Origin: Planctomycetota bacterium
Lineage (GTDB): Bacteria; Planctomycetota; Planctomycetia; Pirellulales; Lacipirellulaceae
Direction of reading: 5' to 3'
Assembly: GCA_013151315.1 (NCBI GenBank)
Contig: JAADIN010000163.1
Location: 1-10,949, forward strand
Length of the DNA stretch: 10,949 bases
The notes under the pieces are model-generated. The model was not told the origin of the DNA. It made no database searches and saw nothing but the letters and a program-made list of their open reading frames with translations. Position numbers and translations under genes: made by a program. Each line of letters opens with the position of its first letter. Within the stretch, counting starts at the first letter, position 1. Positions 1 through 5,886 of the stretch are shown here, piece by piece.

Positions 1-781
1 CGACTCTTTGCCGTTGCCCCGCCCTGGGTCCGCCGATCGATCCGGCAGCGGTGCGCTTGGTGATCGTGAATCGCAATCGGTAGCCGCCGAGGGGGCCAAA
101 GGTTTCGACGACTTCGTCTCGAGATTGGAGGCGACGCCGAAAATCTTCCACGTGGGTTTGAACTTCAGCCAGCAACTCTTCGAGTGGGACGATCGAGACG
201 AGCCCTTTGTGGAGCCGCAAATGGATCGCTTCTTCCTCGATGGTTTTGGCTAGCGGCGTAGGCACACATTCAACTTCTTCGACGGTAGGGCGTGCCGTGG
301 CGAGAGTGAGATGCTCTTTGGTCATTTCATCGAGCTGAATTTGTGCCTCGACGAGCTCGCGTTGAACGTCGAACTCTTGTTGCCGGTGCGAGTCGAGCTT
401 GCTGCGGCGCTGCTGCAAATCTTCTTCGATAATCGAGCGGTGCATTGCCAGCTCCACCCGCCGTCGGTCGTGGACGGCCGATTCTTGGCCGATGGTCACA
501 ACCCGAACGGTCATTTTCTGGATTTCGCGTTGCGAGGCGACTGCTTGCCGGTGGGCTTCGTCGAGTTCGTCGCGCAGCGGGGCAATATCTACCGTGCTGG
601 CAGAGTTTTTCACTTTCTGGATATCCGCCGGCGGCTCCGATTTGGCAACGATCGCGCTGTGCGAGGCCCGGACTCCGACGAGCATCACAAGGATGATTAG
701 CACGCCGACGACGTTGGCGATCACATCGAGAAACGAATCGTCGGTGGAATCTTCGTCTTCTTGGGTTCTATCGGGTCGCAT
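1..781 (-). CDS. ExbD/TolR-like single-span coiled-coil membrane protein, third gene of the channel operon (3' end outside window)
   Basis: The open frame starts at ATG 781 and runs off the left edge without a stop, giving 260 visible residues. The start is fixed by a good Shine-Dalgarno sequence (AAAGGAG at 791-797, 9 bases upstream) and by a 14-base overlap with the gene before it. An acidic N-terminus (residues 1-16) leads into one membrane helix (about 17-39) that opens with FLDV; Asp19 sits where ExbD/TolR/MotB proteins carry their proton-binding Asp. Residues 45-165 are charged, Gln- and Glu-rich and probably coiled coil. From about 180 a module containing AIHLRLHKGLVSIVPLE resembles modules in the preceding gene, followed by a segment with GPLGGYRLRF. 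The membrane-helix-plus-coil design and position after an ExbB-like gene suggest a stator partner subunit. That role is inference; I recognise no named family. Confidence 0.75.
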   Translation of the reverse strand, partial: MRPDRTQEDEDSTDDSFLDVIANVVGVLIILVMLVGVRASHSAIVAKSEPPADIQKVKNSASTVDIAPLRDELDEAHRQAVASQREIQKMTVRVVTIGQESAVHDRRRVELAMHRSIIEEDLQQRRSKLDSHRQQEFDVQRELVEAQIQLDEMTKEHLTLATARPTVEEVECVPTPLAKTIEEEAIHLRLHKGLVSIVPLEELLAEVQTHVEDFRRRLQSRDEVVETFGPLGGYRLRFTITKRTAAGSIGGPRAGQRQRV

Positions 782-1829
782 GGTCGAGATCTCCTTTGAG
801 AGCTTGAATGCCCGGGCCCGTTGGTGCGGTTTCGCGGCGATGCACTTCGACGCCGCTGTGCTGGAGTAGTTTTGCTAAACCGCGAGCGGTGCTCTCGGCT
901 TCGGGACCGATGCGAAGCTCCAATACGGGGCGCCAATACAACCCGTTGCCAGCGAGGCCCCACCCGTCGACGCGAGTTTGCAAGGCTTCGACAAACGCGT
1001 CGGAAACTTGGCGAGTCGGTTGATTGAGCGGGATGACGGTGCCGGTGGCCCCGATCCCGCTGATCACATGTCGGCTGGGCATCAGCGTGAGACGATCCTT
1101 TCGCACGACCACATGAATGGGGCGGCGAATGGGCACCGCGCCGCGAGTCTTCGGAGAGACGGCCCAGTTTTTGCCGCGTGACTGGGCAATGCTTTTTACG
1201 TTTTGGCTCGACATACTCATGCTGGCTGCGGTGGCGGTTGAGCCTGAAGGCTGTCCGCCAGGAGTAGCGGAGCTGCCCGAGCCGCTTCCCGATGCCGAAC
1301 TTCCGTCGGCAGATTGACTGCCCGATTGTGCGAGGCCGTTGGAGTCGGCTCCTGTCTCTGAGCTTTGACTGTCGCCTTGGCCCAATTCTCCGCCTGCTTC
1401 TTGGTTTGATGTCGAGGATCCTTCGCCGGTTGCGTTGGCAAAGGAATCGGTCCCGTTGTCTTGGCCGCTGTCGCCAGTACCACCCGACTCGCTAGCCGTG
1501 TTGCCAGAGGAGGCTCCGGATTGGAAATCGCCGGCCGCGGTTCCCGCCTCAGCAAACGATTGCCCCTTGGCAGAGCCACTGCCATCTCCGCTCAAATTTT
1601 CGTTCGCGTTTTTGCCATTCGCTTGTGCAAGTGGCCCAAAATCGTTGGACTCGCTTGGCTCGCTTCCTGCCCCATAGCCGCGGGAACCCGACGTGCCGCC
1701 TGCTGACGTCGAGCTACTGCCCCCGAGGCCAACGCCCCGAAAACGACTTGGTGCCGATCGGACCAATCGGGCCAAATTTTCACGGGCATTGAGTTGCGCG
1801 TGGTGCTGCAGTTGGGCCAATTGAGGATG
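768..1829 (-). CDS. C-terminal part of the frameshifted second operon protein: Ser/Gly-rich linker plus beta-rich module
   Basis: This frame stays open back to an ATG at 1955, but 1780-1955 overlaps the well-formed end of the upstream frame, so I take only the part from about 1829 as real. It begins with a Gln/Ala/Arg-rich helical stretch (PQLAQLQHHAQLNAREN). A roughly 174-residue Ser/Gly/Ala-rich linker follows (1206-1727), then a folded-looking domain of about 145 residues containing RPIHVVVRKDRLTLMP and GNGLYWRPVLELRIGP. There is no good ribosome binding site or start near the upstream stop at 1780. The simplest reading is that 768-2709 was one gene encoding about 646 residues, and this is its second half. 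From memory, planctomycete proteins of similar layout carry both halves in one chain; a homolog search would settle this. Function unknown. Confidence 0.65.
   Translation of the reverse strand, partial: HPQLAQLQHHAQLNARENLARLVRSAPSRFRGVGLGGSSSTSAGGTSGSRGYGAGSEPSESNDFGPLAQANGKNANENLSGDGSGSAKGQSFAEAGTAAGDFQSGASSGNTASESGGTGDSGQDNGTDSFANATGEGSSTSNQEAGGELGQGDSQSSETGADSNGLAQSGSQSADGSSASGSGSGSSATPGGQPSGSTATAASMSMSSQNVKSIAQSRGKNWAVSPKTRGAVPIRRPIHVVVRKDRLTLMPSRHVISGIGATGTVIPLNQPTRQVSDAFVEALQTRVDGWGLAGNGLYWRPVLELRIGPEAESTARGLAKLLQHSGVEVHRRETAPTGPGIQALKGDLDHATR
791..797 (-). promoter_or_regulatory. Ribosome binding site of the third operon gene
   Basis: On the minus strand AAAGGAG lies 9 bases before ATG 781. 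It sits inside the end of the preceding coding frame, so the third gene can be started independently even though it overlaps that gene by 14 bases and that gene is frameshifted. Confidence 0.65.
1206..1727 (-). repeat. Low-complexity Ser/Gly-rich linker coding region
   Basis: About 174 codons encode almost only Ser, Gly, Ala, Gln, Asn, Asp, Thr and Glu, with short runs such as SGSGSGSS and no aromatic-rich core. It separates the helical segment at the frameshift from the C-terminal domain and probably forms a flexible, disordered tether. Confidence 0.8.
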
Positions 1830-2709
1830 GATCGGGTAAGTCAGGAAATTCGAGATTCCAGTCGCCATCGACAAACTCGTATCCAAAGTCGGCATCCCAA
1901 CTGGCGAGCGCGGTACGGGCCAGTTGATACTGGGTGATTCCATCAGGCCGAACAATCAGCAGCGGATAAGGATCGGGCGGTTCCGGCTTGCCGGCCCTTG
2001 CGGCTTTCGCATTGAGATACTCGCGCGAGGCACGCATCGCGGCAGCCAACGGATTTCCTGGCCAATCGGGTGCAACAAAGTCGTTGCGATCGAATCGAAT
2101 TCCTTCGGGCTGAATCACCACGCCCTCTTTCGAACATTCGATGTAGATAGGTTGTCGAAACGTGCCGTGGGGGCCTTTGTAGGGGACGATGGCGTAGGAG
2201 CGTTCGCCCGAGGCCTTTTCGCGAAGCGAGTCGAGCTGCTCCTCGGTTTCCTCGATCAGTTCCTGGAGCCGAGCGAGCTCGCTTTCAGCCTGTTGCTGGT
2301 CGACCGATTGGTCGTTCTCGGTCGCTTCCAATTGTTTCGCGGCAATCGCAAGCAGAGCCAACTCGTGTTCAATCCGTCGCGCGTGTTCTTCGAGGTGGCT
2401 TAGGCGAAGTTGTTCCTTCTGAAGCCGTTCCTCGGCTTGCGAGCGCAGCTTGCGAAGTTTTTCTTGATAGTCGCGGACCTCTTTCAACTGCTCGGCCAAA
2501 GCGGTGGCCTCGGCGGAGTGGTCTTCCGTTGCGCTTTGCTGAGGCTCGCGGGCCACGGGTGGCTCGGGCTGTTGAGACGCCACTTGCTCGCCAGCTCGTT
2601 GCGCCATCACGACCAACAGCACCAGCAAGGCTCCCATTGTGCAAAGCAGGACGGCGAGAAATGGGAACAAGCCGACCGGTTTGGATTCTTGGGTCGCCCG
2701 TTGTCTCAT
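1780..2709 (-). CDS. ExbD/TolR-like single-span coiled-coil membrane protein, N-terminal part of the frameshifted second operon gene
   Basis: Translation starts at ATG 2709, overlapping the stop of the channel gene as ATGA (2706-2709), which suggests translational coupling. Residues 11-38 form one membrane helix (LFPFLAVLLCTMGALLVLL). Residues 60-170 are a charged Glu/Gln/Arg/Leu-rich coiled coil. From about 171 a folded domain contains QPIYIECSKEGVVIQPEG, PYPLLIVRPDGITQY and DADFGYEFVDGDWNLEF. At residue 19 this helix has Ala (FLAV), exactly where the third gene has Asp (FLDV), so it lacks the usual proton-carrying acid of ExbD/TolR helices. The last 15 residues as encoded (to the stop at 1780) look like out-of-frame tail; the true continuation is probably the frame ending at 768. 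A periplasmic position for the C-terminal part is inferred from the family topology. Confidence 0.75.
   Translation of the reverse strand: MRQRATQESKPVGLFPFLAVLLCTMGALLVLLVVMAQRAGEQVASQQPEPPVAREPQQSATEDHSAEATALAEQLKEVRDYQEKLRKLRSQAEERLQKEQLRLSHLEEHARRIEHELALLAIAAKQLEATENDQSVDQQQAESELARLQELIEETEEQLDSLREKASGERSYAIVPYKGPHGTFRQPIYIECSKEGVVIQPEGIRFDRNDFVAPDWPGNPLAAAMRASREYLNAKAARAGKPEPPDPYPLLIVRPDGITQYQLARTALASWDADFGYEFVDGDWNLEFPDLPDPSSIGPTAAPRATQCP
1823..1833 (-). other. Apparent +1 frameshift site in the second operon gene
   Basis: On the minus strand the upstream frame reads credibly through LEFPDLPDP (codons GAT CCA at 1833-1828). It then degenerates into a short proline/alanine tail that stops at 1780. 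The frame one base over reads HPQLAQLQHHAQLNAREN and stays open to 768. Removing one C from GATCCATCC joins the two frames into a continuous protein. The cause may be mutation, sequencing or assembly error, or programmed shifting; the sequence alone does not decide. No classical slippery heptamer is obvious. Confidence 0.65.
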
Positions 2710-4217
2710 GCCGCCTGATTCTGGTTGCGATCTTCTTCAAGTTCAATACTTGCGGTCACGCCCAAGGGCGTTCCCAGCAGGGAGCCGAGTAGCTGGACTG
2801 CTGCCGAGAGACCGACCGCAGTTTGCTGGAAGTCGTGGGAGCCGGCCAGTGCGTTGAGATTCTTGTTCAGCGCATCTTCCAGATGCTTGATTTGCCCGGT
2901 CGCTTCGACGACGCGGAGCAGAATCTCGCCTTGCTTGATAAGTTGCTCTTGTTGGGCAACCGTCGAGCCGGCCGATTCGACGAGCGCTACCTGCATTTCC
3001 TTGAGCAAGTTTTCGCTCTGCCGGATGAGTTTTTCCTGACGCGTCGAGGAGACCAGCATCGCTTCGCCGACGGCCGCTTCGACATCGGCCAAGTGACGGC
3101 GGTTTTCTTCAGCCAGCTTGGTCTCGGCTTCGGTCAGCGCCGAAGTATGTTGGATGAGCCCCTCGTTGAGTAGCTCGGCATGACGAATCAGCGTTTGTTC
3201 CAGATCGCTGGCGTGACGATCGACCCCTTCGTTGAGCGCTTCGGCATGTCGGGTGAGTCCTTCGACGACAGCACTGGAAAGGGTTTCGTCCAAAGTCGAA
3301 GCTGTGCCGGCGAGCACGTCGGACCACTGCTGCGAGCTTTTTTCGAAAGCCCGATGCAACAATTCTGTTTGCTGCGTGGTGCTAGATTCCACGGATTCAA
3401 GTAGTTTTTCTGACATCCGACGAACTGACGCCAGATGAGGGTCGTTTTCGCTGCCGTACTGACGGAATCGCCCGATCAGTTGCCGCGACGCATTGGCATC
3501 GACGGCCGCGAGGAGGCGAAACTCGACGCGCTCGACACAGAACTTCACGAACAACAAGACCGTCGAAAGCGAGAGCGCGAGTGCCGTCGTGTCGAAGGCA
3601 ACGCTGAGGCCGGCAACGACTGCGGGCAGCGATTCGTCCATCGCAGCGCCGGAAAGATTCATCTTGGCAATCGCGAGCGTGATGCCGATGACCGTGCCCA
3701 AGAAACCGAGAATCGGAATCGTCGACACGATAATGCGTACCAGAGCATAGCTCTGGTGCATCCGCGAATGATCGGCATCTTCCAAATGACGGAGGTGCGG
3801 CTCGAGCGTGTCGGCCGAGGCTTTTGATCGGACATATTCTAGCGCTTCACGAAGTCGTCGCACGAGGTAGCTGTTTTGCAGCGTGCCGGAGAGATTGTTC
3901 AGGCTTGCCAGTAGACCGTCGGCTTCTTCGGCCCTTTGTTCGCCGGCCGCGGTGGCCGGCAATTGCACGCCCTCGAGCGAGGCAAACTGGAGTGTCAGAC
4001 CGAGCCATTTGATAATCAGCTCGGCGGCTCCAATGAAGAAAAGCACGGTTGCGCAATAGGCGACCGTGTGGCCAGCAAAATATCGATCAAGGAAAGAGCC
4101 TTCGACGGCACCGCGAACGACGATCGCATAGAACGCCAGCGCAGCCAACCCGCCCCAGATAAGCCCCTGACGAAGTAACCATTCGGAAAACGAGGTAATG
4201 CGTGACACGGCGAGCAT
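2706..4217 (-). CDS. MotA/TolQ/ExbB-type proton channel family protein with long helical C-terminal tail
   Basis: The protein has 503 residues. Four membrane helices are visible at about 17-37, 51-73, 158-182 and 206-228. The last two carry the family hallmarks: TIPILGFLGTVIGI in the third and AFDTTALALSLS in the fourth. MotA/TolQ/ExbB proteins form pentameric inner-membrane channels around two ExbD-type helices and use ion flow for mechanical work; ExbB and TolQ themselves are only about 230-245 residues. Here a further 270 residues follow, mainly helical and with 11-residue repeats, predicted cytoplasmic and reminiscent of the ZorA tail. It heads the three-gene operon. AGAAAGG directly abuts ATG 4217 but lies 9 bases before an in-frame GTG at 4208, so the true start may be GTG, three codons in. 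Family assignment is solid; the physiological role is unknown. Confidence 0.85.
   Translation of the reverse strand: MLAVSRITSFSEWLLRQGLIWGGLAALAFYAIVVRGAVEGSFLDRYFAGHTVAYCATVLFFIGAAELIIKWLGLTLQFASLEGVQLPATAAGEQRAEEADGLLASLNNLSGTLQNSYLVRRLREALEYVRSKASADTLEPHLRHLEDADHSRMHQSYALVRIIVSTIPILGFLGTVIGITLAIAKMNLSGAAMDESLPAVVAGLSVAFDTTALALSLSTVLLFVKFCVERVEFRLLAAVDANASRQLIGRFRQYGSENDPHLASVRRMSEKLLESVESSTTQQTELLHRAFEKSSQQWSDVLAGTASTLDETLSSAVVEGLTRHAEALNEGVDRHASDLEQTLIRHAELLNEGLIQHTSALTEAETKLAEENRRHLADVEAAVGEAMLVSSTRQEKLIRQSENLLKEMQVALVESAGSTVAQQEQLIKQGEILLRVVEATGQIKHLEDALNKNLNALAGSHDFQQTAVGLSAAVQLLGSLLGTPLGVTASIELEEDRNQNQAA
3120..3251 (-). repeat. 11-residue repeats in the tail of the channel protein
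   Basis: Residues 323-366 consist of four units of 11: RHAEALNEGVD, RHASDLEQTLI, RHAELLNEGLI and QHTSALTEAET. Units 1 and 3 are nearly identical. Hendecad periodicity is typical of long, slightly right-handed coiled coils. Confidence 0.75.
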
Positions 4218-4358
4218 CCTTTCTCACTTTTGGCGGCAAAAACCTACGGAGAATTGCCAGCGCACGCCGACCCCCGCCATACCGTCTATCCACACAATCG
4301 GCGCAAGCGGCAAAGTTTATGAACGGTTTTTTCAGAGAAAGGGTGCTAGCGGTCGCGG

Positions 4359-4390
4359 CAAAGCCACGGGATTGCAATCCCGTGGCTTTG
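4359..4390. repeat. Perfect 32-bp palindrome
   Basis: The half-site CAAAGCCACGGGATTG is followed directly by its exact reverse complement, with TGCA at the centre. It lies 142 bases upstream of the channel gene start. There is no clean T-run directly after it on either strand, so a simple intrinsic terminator is doubtful. It could be a dispersed intergenic palindrome, a cruciform, or a hairpin in the operon leader. Confidence 0.85.
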
Positions 4391-4551
4391 TCCTCTGGTT
4401 TTTGGATTCGCCCAGTAAACTTTCGCCAATTGATAAACTTTACGAAAGCGGAGAAGTCCTACGGCCGATAACTCAAGAGCTAACAAGAAGAAAACTCACC
4501 AAGCAGGTCACCCCGATTGCTGACCGCTTGCACGAAACACCCAGGGGGGCC

Positions 4552-4582
4552 GCAGCCCGGGCGATTCATTCGTCCGGGCTGC
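4552..4582. terminator. GC-rich stem-loop downstream of queD, possible terminator
   Basis: GCAGCCCGGGCG (4552-4563) pairs with CGTCCGGGCTGC (4571-4582) around a 7-base loop, with one G-T position that is a wobble only in plus-strand RNA. It lies 61 bases past the queD stop, but in queD's direction it is not followed by a U-run, so termination would have to be atypical or Rho-assisted. A second small hairpin, GGGTTGC-ATC-GCAACCC, sits at 4596-4612. Confidence 0.4.
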
Positions 4583-4642
4583 CTTTGTTTTGGGAGGGTT
4601 GCATCGCAACCCAAAAGTGGAGCGGAGGTAGACTGCTAGGCT

Positions 4643-5044
4643 TTACGGCGTGTACGTAGCAAAGCACCGGGGCGTTTCCCACAATCGCACTTCAACGATT
4701 GGCACGCCTTCGGACTTGGTGCCATCGAAAATCAGCTTGGCGATGTTCTCCGCCGTCGGGTTGTCGTCAATGAGATAGAGGGGCTCGCCCATGTCTTGCA
4801 AAATCGGCACGACGGGGTCGGCCCGGTTGAGAATCATTCGATGATCGAGATTCTCATCGATCCAGGTGCTGACCGCGTGTTTGATGTCGGCAAAGTCGAG
4901 CACCATGCCTCGATCGTCGAGCTCGGGGCCTTCGATCGAAATCACTGCTCGGCCGTTGTGGCCATGCAGGTGACGGCATTTACCATCGTAGTTCAAGAGC
5001 CGATGGCCGTAACAAAAATCAATTTCTCGGGTGACGCGAAACAT
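4643..5044 (-). CDS. queD: 6-carboxy-5,6,7,8-tetrahydropterin synthase / 6-pyruvoyl-tetrahydropterin synthase family protein
   Basis: The protein has 133 residues, normal for the family. QueD converts dihydroneopterin triphosphate to 6-carboxytetrahydropterin, the second step of preQ0/queuosine synthesis, in the cytoplasm. The three zinc histidines are visible as His14 (YGHRL) and His27/His29 (LHGH), the catalytic Cys as Cys23 (GKCRHLHGH), and the Asp67-His68 pair in LDHRMILN. PTAENIA (Glu99) and RLWET (Glu123) match the pterin-binding region. An AAGGAAA sequence 10 bases before ATG 5044 supports the start. The gene follows queC by 32 bases in the same direction, so both probably share a transcript and pathway. 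Cys23 in the CxxxHGH motif favours QueD over mammalian-type PTPS, but family members with other pterin roles exist. Confidence 0.88.
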   Translation of the reverse strand: MFRVTREIDFCYGHRLLNYDGKCRHLHGHNGRAVISIEGPELDDRGMVLDFADIKHAVSTWIDENLDHRMILNRADPVVPILQDMGEPLYLIDDNPTAENIAKLIFDGTKSEGVPIVEVRLWETPRCFATYTP

Positions 5045-5076
5045 GATCGAAAAATTTCCTTGCTTGAGTAAAGCGG

Positions 5077-5104
5077 TTAGCTGTTAGCAATTAGCTGAGA
5101 GCTG
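5077..5104. repeat. Four imperfect heptad repeats at the end of queC
   Basis: On the plus strand the units are TTAGCTG, TTAGCAA, TTAGCTG and AGAGCTG. They encode the last eight residues and the stop codon of queC, so the C-terminal SSQLIANS of the protein is repeat-derived. Confidence 0.7.
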
Positions 5105-5784
5105 AAGGCATAGTTGGTTGGGTCGCCGCTGGGTATCGTTTGCAATCCACGGGCTCGTTCCGCGCATTTATTGCAGATGCCACAGTGCTGGTCCTCTTGG
5201 GGAGAGAGGCACGAAAACGTCAAATGCAAGGGCAAGTCGGCACCCAACGCAAGCACTTGCTGCTTGTTCTGCGCAGCAAAGGGCCGGAGTATCTCGACGC
5301 GGCTTTCGGTCGCCGTGGCCAGCGCCTGCTGAAATTGTTGGAAAAATTGCGGCGTCGCATCGGCAAACGGATTGCATCGCAGCGTGGCCAGCGCCAATCG
5401 CGAAATATCGTGCATCGAACACCACAGCATGGCTTTCATCAAGAGCAACGGATTCCGTCCCCAGAGAAAAACGGCCTCGTCGGGCGTGGTTTGATCGGGA
5501 ACGTCTTGCCCTGTGAAACTCCAATGCTCGCCATAGAGGTCGGCCAGCGGAACGGCCAACTCGACGAGGGGGGCAATGGCGCTGCTTCCTATTGCTGCGA
5601 GGAATTGTTCGATGGCACGCTGCTCGGCCGCTTGCCAAATACAGCCGGTCGTAATGTAGATCGGTTGAACGCGAGCTCCTTGCTGAAGGAGATGCCCCAG
5701 CAGGATTGCGCTATCCAAGCCGCCGCTGAGCAAAATGGCTGTCGTTATCGGGGTGGTTTCTGAGGCTCGTGCGCTGCTTTTCAT
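5077..5784 (-). CDS. queC: 7-cyano-7-deazaguanine synthase (QueC family)
   Basis: The protein has 235 residues, close to E. coli QueC. QueC uses ATP to turn 7-carboxy-7-deazaguanine into preQ0 in the cytoplasm. The PP-loop SGGLDS (20-25) is the ATP-binding motif of this superfamily, WGRNPLL (108-114) matches the QueC GRN region, and Cys192, Cys201, Cys204 and Cys207 (SCLSPQEDQHCGICNKC) form the expected zinc site. Between these the sequence is rather divergent (for example GCIWQAAEQ after the first strands), so a QueC-like enzyme with a shifted substrate is possible. It lies upstream of queD in the same direction; queE is not in the window. The ATG at 5784 has only a weak ribosome site, and the PP-loop begins 19 residues in, so a slightly later start cannot be excluded. 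Confidence 0.82.
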   Translation of the reverse strand: MKSSARASETTPITTAILLSGGLDSAILLGHLLQQGARVQPIYITTGCIWQAAEQRAIEQFLAAIGSSAIAPLVELAVPLADLYGEHWSFTGQDVPDQTTPDEAVFLWGRNPLLLMKAMLWCSMHDISRLALATLRCNPFADATPQFFQQFQQALATATESRVEILRPFAAQNKQQVLALGADLPLHLTFSCLSPQEDQHCGICNKCAERARGLQTIPSGDPTNYAFSSQLIANS

Positions 5785-5819
5785 GCGTTCTAGCGTAGCA
5801 GAAAGAGGGGGCGGTAGGC

Positions 5820-5850
5820 AGTGGGCAAAGCGGGTACCACCGTGCCCACT
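5820..5850. repeat. Inverted repeat in the divergent queC / peptidase promoter region
   Basis: AGTGGGCA (5820-5827) and TGCCCACT (5843-5850) form exact 8-bp arms around a 15-base centre that includes GGTACC. It lies in the 102-base region between the divergent queC and peptidase starts, so it may be an operator or another dispersed palindromic repeat. I see no clear -35/-10 pair. Confidence 0.5.
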
Positions 5851-5886
5851 CTTTGCTTCCGACGCCTAAAATGTTACAAACCTCTC

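Larger units (their letters stand above)
4218..4642. other. 425-base spacer between the channel operon and queD
   Basis: Both flanking genes read leftward, so this spacer should hold the end signals of queD and the promoter of the channel operon. It contains a perfect 32-bp palindrome (4359-4390), two hairpins near the queD end (4552-4582, 4596-4612), and the motif TAAACTTT at about 4418 and 4434 with an inverted copy near 4313. A plus-strand frame of 153 codons spans the spacer but includes the palindrome and has no recognisable domain. I could not identify a convincing -35/-10 pair. Confidence 0.5.

Noticed and set aside
1830..1955. The first 42 codons of the open frame 768-1955 as a genuine gene start
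   Set aside because: On the same strand the other frame encodes a well-formed domain end (DADFGYEFVDGDWNLEF), so this stretch is most likely read only in that frame.
1..4217. A Zorya anti-phage system
   Set aside because: The channel tail is ZorA-like, but no ZorB-type OmpA domain and no ZorC, ZorD or ZorE gene is visible, and the neighbours are housekeeping genes rather than defence genes. The left side is outside the window.
4198..4659. Plus-strand open frame of 153 codons filling the spacer before queD
   Set aside because: It runs through the perfect palindrome and hairpins, overlaps the start of the channel gene and the end of queD, and its product resembles nothing I know.
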